Source: Firm-04 sp045642925
Lineage (GTDB): Bacteria > Bacillota > Clostridia > Oscillospirales > Ruminococcaceae
Length of the DNA stretch: 64,000 bases
Reading direction: 5' to 3'
NCBI GenBank assembly: GCA_045642925.1
Contig: JAZUJW010000011.1
Location: 12,481 to 76,480, forward strand
Shown here: piece by piece, positions 23,807-31,127 of the stretch
Layout of the letters: each line of letters begins with the position of its first letter
Numbering within the stretch: the stretch's first letter is position 1
Made by a program: the position numbers and the translations under genes
Notes under the pieces: model-generated
Seen by the model: the letters and a program-made list of their open reading frames with translations, nothing else
Told to the model about the DNA's origin: nothing
Databases searched by the model: none

Positions 23807-26056
23807 TTAATAATTTTCTGCCGCAAGATAATATGCATAGAGTGCGGCACAGGTGTTTTTGTCGGCAGCAGATGCATCTCCCGAAAGAATCGCATTTGCG
23901 TAGGAAAGTGCCGACAAGTCCAGCGTCCATGCATCATCCTTGACGGAAATGTGGAATGTTTTTTCCAGTTCAGCTGCGTCAATATCCGAAATCATGAAGC
24001 AATATCTGCCGTCCTCCATACGGGAGAAGGAAGTCGGATAGGTGGCATCGCACTGAATATCCTCTGCGGTCAGCGCTTTGCCGTCCTGCATGGTAAAGAA
24101 TACGATGATGTCTGTTTTGGAGTCCAGTGCAAGCGTTTTGGTGATTTTTTCCGCACCGATGCTTTCAGCATCTCCGCTTTGTGTGTAGGCATATGCGGAA
24201 AGGTCTGCTGTTGTATCCGGATTGCTGTTGAAATGAATCATGGCAGCGTGGTCTGTACCGATGGAAAAACCGTGCGCTGCTGCAAGGGATTTCTGTGCGA
24301 AGTAGCCGTAATCGGCAAGCGCTTGCACCAGCGGTTTTGCCTTGATGCAGTCAGCATTGCCTTTTGCAGCCAGTTCTACGACACTCAGAATATAATCTTT
24401 GACGGAAGTCTGTGCTGTGACCGTCTGATTGTCGCCGTAGTGGTAAACTGCGGTGATGGTATCTGCCATCTGAAGTGCGTTGACATGGCAGGTGAAACGG
24501 TAACTGCCGTCCGCTTCGGGCGTGAGGTCAGAAAGGGCGATTTTTGTGGTATCGCCATCCAGACCGTCTACCGTGAATTCCATGTAGGCATCGTCGTTCA
24601 TCGCGTCATCCGTCAACTGCATACAGAAGTTCATGCCGATATCGCCGCGCAGCGTTGCGGATACCTGCGTAAAGAAGGCACGATAATCCATATGTTGAAT
24701 GGGAACAGTGTTGATCTGGTTTGGATTGTTCGAGATCACATAATCAAAATAGCCATCCAAAGCGCGGAAACGATAGATGGACTGTTCAAGCGCCGCACTG
24801 GTTTCTGCCGGCGTATAGAACACGGAAACGGAATTGTCTTCCGGAATATAGCGGTAAATATGCTTGGCAAGATTGAAATATAATGCATCGTCATCGCAGG
24901 AAAGCATTCCGTAGAAACTTTTCCAATAACTGCCGGAACTGTCGGCATACCATCTGGTATCAGCACATTCTTCGGAAAGCTTCAGCAACGTGGAGGATGC
25001 TTCATTTTTCAGGCTGTTCAGTGTACCGTCTTCAGCGATGTAATAAATGCTGTCATCGTGTAAAACGAAATTGGTATTGACCGTTATCCACGGTGCTGAT
25101 TCATAATTCGTGGCAGTTGGTGTGGTATCGAAATCAATTACGGTATACTTTCCGACGGTTGTCAATGCATCGGTGGACAACAGAAAATGATTATGCTTGA
25201 CTCTGCCGAGAAGATCCGGTGTGGGGTCATCATGCGTAACATCCACATGATAGCGCTTTCCGTCAATGGTCACAATATTCCATGCGTGGTTCAGTGTGTG
25301 TGAATCAATCAGTTCTGTATGGATGCCGAGGCGGTTCATCAGGTACATATAGGCTTTGGAGTAGCCCTCACAAACCGCGACTTTGTTGACCAGCGCACCA
25401 TATGCCTGATAGCTTTCGTCAGGAACATTTCCTTCTTTCGCATGGACAACATCATATTCACACTGCACGGCAAGACGGTCATGCAGTATCAGTGCTTTCT
25501 CTGCATCGTTCAATGCAGAGGAGTCGATGCCTTCCAGCAGTCGGTCGGCGGCTGATTTCATTTCTGCTACGGCTTTATCTGAAAAATATTCTACCCAAAT
25601 GCCATAGAAATACTTTTTGTCGTTGACATCAATGGAATAATATCCATTGACATCCGCACTGATATTGTCGGGATCTTCGCCGATCAAAGAGATGAACAGA
25701 TCACTCATTTCAAGGTCATATGGGATATAATACGATGAAATGTCAATGATTGTTTCCTTTTTGGCAATTGCATCATGAATGTCTTTTTTCAGGCTTTCCA
25801 TCTGATAATCCGTCAGACCAAGTGCGTTGGTGCTTCCTTTGGCAAGCAGGTTCGGCTTGCGCGGCAGTGTTGGTGCTTCATTCAGACGGATATGGTACAC
25901 GTCAAATGCACCGTAGGATTCTGTTTCGAGAATTTCGAACGGTTCGTTTGCGGGGGCGCTTTCTGCAAATGCTGGGAACGCGGAGAACGTGTTCAACGCA
26001 GCAAATACAGCAAGGACGGCGGAACAGAATTGGAGTTTCTTTCTCAAGAACACCAT
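23807..26056 (-). CDS. Secreted transglutaminase-like protein
   Basis: About 749 residues. The signal peptide (LQFCSAVLAVFAALNTF, then AFPAFAES) is followed by a transglutaminase-like cysteine-protease fold in the first half. The triad is visible: Cys229 in VCEGYSKAY, His257 in LNHAWN and Asp272 in HVDVTHDD. The C-terminal third is a beta-rich region ending in a helical segment (SALSYANAILSGDASAADK) that I recall from other ruminococcal surface proteins. The start is uncertain: AAAGGAG touches the ATG at 26056, is 3 nt from GTG 26053 and 9 nt from TTG 26047; all keep the signal peptide. Likely role: cleavage or crosslinking of extracellular protein or peptidoglycan peptides. The peptide gene follows by 14 nt. 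Confidence 0.8.
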   Translation of the reverse strand: MVFLRKKLQFCSAVLAVFAALNTFSAFPAFAESAPANEPFEILETESYGAFDVYHIRLNEAPTLPRKPNLLAKGSTNALGLTDYQMESLKKDIHDAIAKKETIIDISSYYIPYDLEMSDLFISLIGEDPDNISADVNGYYSIDVNDKKYFYGIWVEYFSDKAVAEMKSAADRLLEGIDSSALNDAEKALILHDRLAVQCEYDVVHAKEGNVPDESYQAYGALVNKVAVCEGYSKAYMYLMNRLGIHTELIDSHTLNHAWNIVTIDGKRYHVDVTHDDPTPDLLGRVKHNHFLLSTDALTTVGKYTVIDFDTTPTATNYESAPWITVNTNFVLHDDSIYYIAEDGTLNSLKNEASSTLLKLSEECADTRWYADSSGSYWKSFYGMLSCDDDALYFNLAKHIYRYIPEDNSVSVFYTPAETSAALEQSIYRFRALDGYFDYVISNNPNQINTVPIQHMDYRAFFTQVSATLRGDIGMNFCMQLTDDAMNDDAYMEFTVDGLDGDTTKIALSDLTPEADGSYRFTCHVNALQMADTITAVYHYGDNQTVTAQTSVKDYILSVVELAAKGNADCIKAKPLVQALADYGYFAQKSLAAAHGFSIGTDHAAMIHFNSNPDTTADLSAYAYTQSGDAESIGAEKITKTLALDSKTDIIVFFTMQDGKALTAEDIQCDATYPTSFSRMEDGRYCFMISDIDAAELEKTFHISVKDDAWTLDLSALSYANAILSGDASAADKNTCAALYAYYLAAENY

Positions 26057-26148
26057 CTCCTTTATATAATATTGTTTTTTTTGATGTTCCAATGAACGTT
26101 TGCATATTAGATGCGCAGATCAGTGCAAGCGTTTGTTGGGACATTAAT

Positions 26149-26177
26149 AGTATATCATGCTATACAGATTTTGTCAA
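26149..26177 (-). promoter_or_regulatory. SigA promoter of the transglutaminase-like gene
   Basis: Minus strand TTGACA (26177-26172), 17 nt, TATACT (26154-26149). About 93 nt upstream of the start codon. Confidence 0.75.
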
Positions 26178-26220
26178 TAAATAGACATAGAAATCGTCTT
26201 GTTGGAATAAATTTATTTGA

Positions 26221-26249
26221 TTGACTTTGGGTGTGGAATATGCTATAAT
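26221..26249 (+). promoter_or_regulatory. SigA promoter of the deaminase operon
   Basis: TTGACT (26221-26226), 17 nt, TATAAT (26244-26249) with TG in the extended -10 position. It lies 77 nt before the cytidine deaminase start and diverges from the promoter at 26149. Confidence 0.8.
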
Positions 26250-26325
26250 GAAAACCACGAAAAACAACAAAAGCAGAACGAAATTCTGCGAAGTTATGAC
26301 GACATGGTAAAGGAGAAAAGAGAAA

Positions 26326-26721
26326 ATGGATGCAGTCTGGAAAGAAATGTATGAAGCAGCGAAAGCCGTTTTACAACCGCGGCGCATCTCTGAATATGTG
26401 ACGGCAGGCGAGGTCGCGGCGGCAGTGCTGTCGAAATCCGGCAAGATCTATACGGGTGTCTGCATGGATACCTGTTCTACACTGGGCATCTGTGCAGAAC
26501 GCAATGCGATTTTTCAGATGGTGACAAATGGCGAACAGGAAATCGACAAGGTGCTTTGCATTTTGCCTGACGGTACGAACGGCGCACCCTGCGGCGCGTG
26601 TCGTGAACTGATGGTGCAGCTGATGCCCAAAAGCTATCAGCATATTGAGATCATGCTTGATTTTTCGACGGGAAAAACCATCACACTCGGTGAAATCACG
26701 CCGCTTTGGTGGATTTCGTAA
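26326..26721 (+). CDS. cdd: Cytidine deaminase family protein
   Basis: A 131-residue zinc-dependent deaminase of the small tetrameric cytidine deaminase type. The zinc and proton-shuttle motif CAERNAIF is at about residues 52-59, and PCGACRE is at about 87-93. Length matches Cdd (about 130). The expected reaction is cytidine or deoxycytidine to uridine or deoxyuridine in pyrimidine salvage. The N-terminus is slightly divergent, so a blasticidin-S-deaminase-like or other nucleoside specificity cannot be excluded. AAAGGAG precedes the ATG by 10 nt. The next gene begins 11 nt after its stop and is probably co-transcribed. Confidence 0.85.
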   Translation: MDAVWKEMYEAAKAVLQPRRISEYVTAGEVAAAVLSKSGKIYTGVCMDTCSTLGICAERNAIFQMVTNGEQEIDKVLCILPDGTNGAPCGACRELMVQLMPKSYQHIEIMLDFSTGKTITLGEITPLWWIS

Positions 26722-26732
26722 AGGCGCTTTGT

Positions 26733-27635
26733 ATGACACAACAGAAAGCCTTCTTTCATCTGCCTGGGCTGTTTGAATTTTATGGATTCTACGAAGTGTT
26801 TTTGCCGCTGTATGCAAAGCATCGGGAATATTTCTATGACTGGTGCGAAATTGCGTCCATTTATGGTGCGCCGTCTGACTGCATCTGGAACGGCGGACGA
26901 TGTGGCGGCGGAACACATCCTGCATCCGAAGTGTTAGACTTGTTACAGCTCTATGGCATTTCCGCACGCCTGACATTCAGCAATTCGCTTCTGCGGGAAG
27001 AACATCTTGCAGACCGTAAATGCAACCAGCTATGTGCATTATTTGCACAACGGTCAAAGGTACAAAATGGTGTGATCGTGCATTCCGACCGTTTGCTGGA
27101 ATACTTGCAAACACATTATGCAGAATTGTACTTTGTTTCCTCCACTACAAAGGTATTGACGGATTTTCATGCGTTTCGGGAAGAATTACAGCGGGAGGCA
27201 TTTCGGTATGCCGTCCCTGATTTTCGGCTCAATCACCAATGGGAACAACTGCATTCACTGACGCAAACGGAAAAAAACAAGGTGGAATTTTTGTGCAATG
27301 AATGCTGTCAGGTGGGATGCAAAGACCGTGCGGCTTGCTATGAAAATGTCAGCCGCAGAGTGCTGGGCGAAGAATGCACAGAATTTCATTGCACTGCACC
27401 GCATGGAAAGGAAGGCTATCGGTTTTCCCGTGCCATGAAAAGCTCCGCATTTATCAGCATTGCCGAAATACAGTCCCACTATTTGCCTGACGGCTTTTCG
27501 AATTTCAAGATTGAGGGGCGGGGACTCGGTTCAGCGGTATTGCTGGAATTTCTGCTGTATTATCTGGTAAAACCCGAATATCAGCTGGAAGTACGGGAAC
27601 AGATCTATCTGGACAGTATGCTGGATCTGTTCTGA
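26733..27635 (+). CDS. Cys-rich protein of unknown function, possibly U32-like
   Basis: A 300-residue protein in an operon with the cytidine deaminase. I do not recognise it firmly. Visible features are a CNECCQVGCKDRAACY cysteine cluster near residues 200-215, another Cys in ECTEFHC, and C-terminal FKIEGRGLGSAVLLEFLLYY. The KIEGR segment and a mid-protein cysteine cluster recall the U32 peptidase/UbiU-UbiV TIM-barrel superfamily, whose members bind a [4Fe-4S] cluster; this is a weak resemblance only. There is no signal peptide, so it is cytoplasmic. I chose the ATG at 26733; the ribosome site (AAAGGCG) is weak, which fits coupling to the upstream gene. A good intrinsic terminator follows. 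Confidence 0.55.
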   Translation: MTQQKAFFHLPGLFEFYGFYEVFLPLYAKHREYFYDWCEIASIYGAPSDCIWNGGRCGGGTHPASEVLDLLQLYGISARLTFSNSLLREEHLADRKCNQLCALFAQRSKVQNGVIVHSDRLLEYLQTHYAELYFVSSTTKVLTDFHAFREELQREAFRYAVPDFRLNHQWEQLHSLTQTEKNKVEFLCNECCQVGCKDRAACYENVSRRVLGEECTEFHCTAPHGKEGYRFSRAMKSSAFISIAEIQSHYLPDGFSNFKIEGRGLGSAVLLEFLLYYLVKPEYQLEVREQIYLDSMLDLF

Positions 27636-27704
27636 TGTATTGAGTGTGTATTGTATGGATATCAAAAGAGGTGACCATTCGTCAGATACGCATGATAGAA
27701 GTTT

Positions 27705-27745
27705 TGCCCTTGTGTGTTACATAGCACTCAAGGGCATTTTGTTTT
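27705..27745 (+). terminator. Rho-independent terminator of the deaminase operon
   Basis: TGCCCTTG (27705-27712) pairs with CAAGGGCA (27729-27736), followed by TTTTGTTTT. Confidence 0.8.
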
Positions 27746-27756
27746 ATATGATTTTT

Positions 27757-27788
27757 AAGGCAACACCGCACAGAGCTGGTGTTGCCTT
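27757..27788 (-). terminator. Terminator of the AT-rich orphan gene
   Basis: AAGGCAACACC (27757-27767) pairs with GGTGTTGCCTT (27778-27788) with a 10-nt loop. On the minus strand it is followed by an AAAAAT-complement T-run, and it stands 28 nt after the stop of the gene at 27817. Confidence 0.7.
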
Positions 27789-27816
27789 AATATAAATCAG
27801 AAATTGAAATGGTTAT

Positions 27817-28194
27817 TCATTGAATCAGAACAACTTTGATTTTTTCACAATACAAATCAAATTCAATATCTTGCTCAAATGAATAGAGATGGAATTTCAT
27901 ATCGCTTCCGGAATTTGAATACTCGTCTATTGCCAATCCACTGAATAATCCATTCGCCATGTCAAAATTCATATTTCCTTTTATGTTGTATAAGGATAGT
28001 TCGATTTTATACTGCTGATTACGTTCCGTAAGCAGTAAAGTGATTGTATTGGTATAATCACAATAGAATTCATCAATTGCTTTTGAGTTATAATTAAGTT
28101 CAAGAATCGTTCCAAAGCAATACCAGTTTTGAAGCTCTGGTGGAATCTTCTCTTTCAGGACATCTATGCCGTCTATATTATTGTAATCAAACAT
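27817..28194 (-). CDS. Hypothetical protein, AT-rich gene
   Basis: A 125-residue protein I do not recognise. It is acidic, with alternating aromatic and hydrophobic residues suggesting a beta-rich cytoplasmic fold (ITLLLTERNQQYKIELSLYN; FHLYSFEQDIEFDLY). No signal peptide, membrane segment or cysteine motif is obvious. The gene is clearly richer in A+T than its neighbours, which hints at transfer. It stands alone between its own consensus promoter (28233-28261) and its own terminator (27757-27788). Small solitary AT-rich genes of this look are often immunity or antitoxin-like proteins, but there is no toxin partner here. AAAGGAAA lies 4-5 nt before the ATG. Confidence 0.65.
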   Translation of the reverse strand: MFDYNNIDGIDVLKEKIPPELQNWYCFGTILELNYNSKAIDEFYCDYTNTITLLLTERNQQYKIELSLYNIKGNMNFDMANGLFSGLAIDEYSNSGSDMKFHLYSFEQDIEFDLYCEKIKVVLIQ

Positions 28195-28232
28195 ATTATT
28201 TCCTTTGCATATTCCGATTAATGTTGTTAATA

Positions 28233-28261
28233 ATTATAACATGGCATCTCTGCAATGTCAA
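28233..28261 (-). promoter_or_regulatory. SigA promoter of the AT-rich orphan gene
   Basis: Minus strand TTGACA (28261-28256), 17 nt, TATAAT (28238-28233): a perfect consensus 39 nt upstream of the start codon. Confidence 0.8.
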
Positions 28262-28270
28262 TAGAAACGC

Positions 28271-28305
28271 CATAGTACTTCTGACTGAATATCAGAAATG
28301 CTATG
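28271..28305 (-). terminator. Hairpin after the metalloprotease-like lipoprotein
   Basis: CATAGTACTTCTGA (28271-28284) pairs with TCAGAAATGCTATG (28292-28305) with one mismatch and a G-T pair. It lies about 16 nt after the lipoprotein stop. The following T-run is weak, so termination is plausible rather than certain. Confidence 0.5.
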
Positions 28306-28320
28306 CGGTCACCTCTATTT

Positions 28321-29394
28321 TTATTGATAGCGTTCGGATTGTACCAAGTTCAGTATGCCTTGAATAATGTGCGGTGTGCGGTAATTCATGCCGCCGTCCA
28401 ATCCGTAGGTGAGTGCATATCCGAAATTATCTGCCATGCATTCTTCCGGGTCAATGACATAATCGGTATTCTGACCGACCACTTCCCAGAAATCTTCCGC
28501 ATCGTCCATGACATAGTAGTCTTTTTCATTGACATCGCCGTGTACGGGCACAAGCGCAATTTCCAGATGTGAGAAAAGGTCATCGCCGTTTTCGTAAGGC
28601 TGTGTGGAGATGATGACCAAGCCGCAGTCTTTCTTCTGTCCGTCAATGGTAAATGCGGCATAGGCATCATGATGTTCGACATCGGGATTGGAGAGGGCGA
28701 TTTTCTGAACGCTTTCGGGAATGTCAAAGTCGTGTTCCATCACCTGAAAACCGATGAGCGCATACATATCTTTGCGGAATGCAGGATCGTTTCTGGTCAG
28801 GCAATGGAACAGTTCATGCAAAAGGATACTGATGCCTTTCTGATGATTTTGTTCTCCTGCTGCTAAAAAAATCGGGATCAAGCCGTCCATATAGATTTGC
28901 GTGCCGTGCGTGTATGCAGTTGCACAGCCTTCTTCAAACTGCGTGGAACGAATGAATTGTATTTCATCCAGCGGCGGCAGGTGAAACCCTTTTTCTTTGA
29001 GCATCGTTTCGATTTCATCCATAGCGGCAGTGAGATTTTCTTTTTCGGTGTCGGAAAATTCCTGCATCTGATTTGCACCATATTGTTTCAGCCGTTCGAG
29101 GTCGGCATCTTTTTGCTGTGTTTTAAACTGCATATCATAAGCTGTGGCATTTTCAAAATAGGCAGTGTTCGACAAATAAAGGTGAACGGCTTCTTCGCGG
29201 TCAACGAACCGATAGGGGAAGATGCGGTCAGTATTTTCGTTCTGTGAATGCAAAGATGTTTCCTGTATTTCTGTCACGATTGCGGCGGATGTTTCAGTGA
29301 TATCGGATATGTTTGTGCTGCTTTGTGCTGTGCTGCAGCCCGGCATGGCTGCCATCATCGCACAGCAGATTAATAAGCGGAATATTTTCGTCAT
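28321..29394 (-). CDS. Zinc-metallopeptidase-like lipoprotein
   Basis: A 357-residue lipoprotein. The signal peptide ends in a lipobox (AAMPGC, Cys20), so it should be anchored to the outer face of the membrane by a lipid. A Ser/Thr-rich linker follows. The middle holds the zinc motif HELFH at about residues 193-197 in LLHELFHCLTR. Near residue 315, DPEECMADNFGYAL supplies a likely third ligand (E followed by A-D-x-F), a pattern seen in several gluzincin families. I cannot name the family. The ATG has GGGAG 8 nt upstream and a TTGACA-17-TATTAT promoter about 72-100 nt upstream. It is monocistronic. Confidence 0.7.
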   Translation of the reverse strand: MTKIFRLLICCAMMAAMPGCSTAQSSTNISDITETSAAIVTEIQETSLHSQNENTDRIFPYRFVDREEAVHLYLSNTAYFENATAYDMQFKTQQKDADLERLKQYGANQMQEFSDTEKENLTAAMDEIETMLKEKGFHLPPLDEIQFIRSTQFEEGCATAYTHGTQIYMDGLIPIFLAAGEQNHQKGISILLHELFHCLTRNDPAFRKDMYALIGFQVMEHDFDIPESVQKIALSNPDVEHHDAYAAFTIDGQKKDCGLVIISTQPYENGDDLFSHLEIALVPVHGDVNEKDYYVMDDAEDFWEVVGQNTDYVIDPEECMADNFGYALTYGLDGGMNYRTPHIIQGILNLVQSERYQ

Positions 29395-29465
29395 GGATGA
29401 TTCTCCCAGCGTTGTTTGATTTTCACATTTTCTTCTGTTTCGTCATTGCGGAAATAATTTATCTC

Positions 29466-29494
29466 ATAATACCATAATGGATGGCTTCTGTCAA
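29466..29494 (-). promoter_or_regulatory. SigA promoter of the lipoprotein gene
   Basis: Minus strand TTGACA (29494-29489), 17 nt, TATTAT (29471-29466). Confidence 0.7.
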
Positions 29495-29551
29495 GAAAAC
29501 ACCGTACAAAGTTTGTATGCTCTGCGCAGTGTTGTTTTCATATGAAATGTC

Positions 29552-30316
29552 TTATCGCTTTTTATAAAGCAACAATTCAGGATTTTCGCCGTTTTCTTCG
29601 TAGGTGCAGACCATGATGAAATCCACATTGGCAAGTACGCCGAAGCATTTGGTACGGTCTGTTTCGCATTCCAACTGATTCCCGAGATAGGTCGTTTGGT
29701 CGTTCAGAAATTTGACTTTATTTCCGTTCGGAAGCCGATATTCCAGATTCACGTAGCTGCCGACAAGGGCATTCAGTTTTGTCAGATGCGGCATTCCGTC
29801 AATATGAAGCGCATTGATTTCTGCAATCAACTGCTGTTTGAATGCTTCAAATGCGCCGTCATCACCAAGTTCTTCATGGCGTTTCCAGTAGTCAAGCTGT
29901 GGCAAGGTCTCTTTCAGATAGGAACGGATCTCATCTTCGGAATGCTGTTCGTTTGCCATAGTTTTGACGCAGACATCAATCAGGTCATCCATATCATGGT
30001 ACATATACTCGCCGTCAGCATAGCACCATTTGCAATAATTTTCATTGAAGAAGCCGTCTTTCTCCTTACTGGTGTTGCTGTCTTCCAGCGGCATTCCACA
30101 GCATTGGCATTTTAGTTGTATCGGAGACCCCAGAAGCGTATTGATGGACACGTCATACAGTTTGGACAACTGCTTCAAGGTTTCGGTGTTGGGAACCGTT
30201 TCACCTGTTTCCCAGCGCGATACCGCTTGGCGCGTCACAAATACCTTTTCAGCCAATGTATCTTGAGAAAATCCGTGCTTTGTTCGCAATTCCAATAAAA
30301 CTTCTTTCGTTTCCAT
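29552..30316 (-). CDS. XRE-family regulator with zinc ribbon
   Basis: A 254-residue protein. Residues about 5-60 form an XRE/Cro-type helix-turn-helix (SQDTLAEKVFVTRQAVSRWETG, then PNTETLKQLSKLYDVSINTLLG). Residues about 70-105 are a zinc ribbon with CQCCGMPL and CKWCY pairs, as in the putative zinc-ribbon domain often fused to this HTH type. The remaining 150 residues are an acidic helical segment and a beta-rich C-terminus of unknown role, which may sense a ligand. I chose the ATG at 30316 because GGAGG lies 8 nt upstream. An inverted repeat overlapping its promoter region suggests autoregulation. The target genes are unknown. Confidence 0.8.
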   Translation of the reverse strand: METKEVLLELRTKHGFSQDTLAEKVFVTRQAVSRWETGETVPNTETLKQLSKLYDVSINTLLGSPIQLKCQCCGMPLEDSNTSKEKDGFFNENYCKWCYADGEYMYHDMDDLIDVCVKTMANEQHSEDEIRSYLKETLPQLDYWKRHEELGDDGAFEAFKQQLIAEINALHIDGMPHLTKLNALVGSYVNLEYRLPNGNKVKFLNDQTTYLGNQLECETDRTKCFGVLANVDFIMVCTYEENGENPELLLYKKR

Positions 30317-30345
30317 TAGACCTGCCTCCATGTATCAATATCAGT

Positions 30346-30405
30346 ACAGCATAGTGTAGTGTGCTGTTCTTGTTTTATTGTATCACAGTTTTCGCTTTTC
30401 TGCAA
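30346..30405 (-). promoter_or_regulatory. Promoter and possible operator of the XRE regulator
   Basis: On the minus strand TTGCAG (30405-30400), 17 nt, TACAAT (30382-30377). Just downstream, about 30346-30367, is the inverted repeat ACAGCA-N10-TGCTGT, well placed to block transcription if bound by the regulator. Confidence 0.5.
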
Positions 30406-30870
30406 GCAACTGCTTGTTGCATACGGGCAAGTTTGTTTTTCGTCATATTCTGCGGCAGCATCGTTCGATGAAACCAGCCTTACCGAATGAATCAGCAAGG
30501 CTGGTAGGGTTTTCTCATACCCTTTTTGTTGCAGTGCCGTATTGTCTTCCGGAATACAAAAACGAGACCGACATTTCTGTCGGTCTCGCTATGTTTTAGA
30601 TTGCTGTTTGAGTCTGTACGCAATGGCATCATCAAAAATTCGCCATAAATGAAACCGCCGCCATGCTGAACAGGGCATGGTGGCAGTGTTTTTGCAAACA
30701 GGATACAATAAGGCAGTATAATAGACCTGCAAGTGGTTCTGCAAAATGTGTGTCAATATGTATAATCTCTTGTCTCCGTTTATTTTTTGAACCATTTTCC
30801 GGACCATTAAGGGGTAAAATGACCATTTTTACGACATTTGATTACAAAATATAGCAAATATGATGCGTAA
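30406..30870. other. Intergenic stretch with three strong hairpins, no gene assigned
   Basis: About 465 bp. Hairpins: ACCAGCCTT/AAGGCTGGT (30473-30505), directly followed by AGGGT/ACCCT plus TTTTTG (to 30528); CGAGACCGACA/TGTCGGTCTCG (30563-30588), which on the minus strand ends in GTTTTTG; and GCCGCCATGC/GCATGGTGGC (30657-30684), followed by TTTTT. These look like terminators on both strands without matching genes. A minus-strand frame ending at 30589 has no ribosome site or recognisable product. Small RNAs or a decayed gene are possible. Confidence 0.45.
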
Positions 30871-30875
30871 AAATG

Positions 30876-30905
30876 ACGGGTTTGCGAATATCCTTGCAAA
30901 CCCGT
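30876..30905 (-). terminator. Terminator of the tRNA-Pro transcript
   Basis: ACGGGTTTGC (30876-30885) pairs with GCAAACCCGT (30896-30905); on the minus strand it is followed by CATTTTT. It starts 12 nt after the tRNA 3' end. Confidence 0.8.
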
Positions 30906-30916
30906 TATTTTTTGAA

Positions 30917-30989
30917 TCGGAGTGACAGGATTCGAACCTGCGGCATCCTGCTCCCAAAGCAGGCGCGCTACCAACTGCGCTACACCCCG
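30917..30989 (-). tRNA. tRNA-Pro (anticodon TGG)
   Basis: A cloverleaf is readable on the minus strand: acceptor CGGGGTG paired with CACTCCG, D-arm GCGC...GCGC, anticodon stem CCTGC/GCAGG with loop TTTGGGA (anticodon TGG, Pro), T-loop TTCGAAT with stem GCAGG/CCTGT, discriminator A. The CCA end is not encoded. It has its own consensus promoter (31027-31055) and terminator. Confidence 0.95.
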
Positions 30990-31026
30990 ATATGAATTAC
31001 ACTGCTTCTTCCGCAATGCAGTATAT

Positions 31027-31055
31027 ATTATACCATTATTTCGATAATTTGTCAA
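31027..31055 (-). promoter_or_regulatory. SigA promoter of tRNA-Pro
   Basis: Minus strand TTGACA (31055-31050), 17 nt, TATAAT (31032-31027): a perfect consensus 38 nt upstream of the mature tRNA end. Confidence 0.85.
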
Positions 31056-31077
31056 GGGCTTGGCAAGAAAAATTTGC

Positions 31078-31120
31078 AACAAGCGCCGCTTCTGCATTAT
31101 GGCAGGAAACAGCGCTTGTT
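31078..31120 (-). terminator. Terminator of the lysine operon
   Basis: AACAAGCGC (31078-31086) pairs with GCGCTTGTT (31112-31120); on the minus strand it is followed by GCAAATTTTT. It stands 8 nt after the dapB stop codon. Confidence 0.75.
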
Positions 31121-31127
31121 TTGATAC

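Noticed and set aside
30589..30807. 72-codon minus-strand frame ending at a terminator
   Set aside because: The ending position is attractive, but there is no ribosome site or recognisable product and two overlapping frames look equally random.
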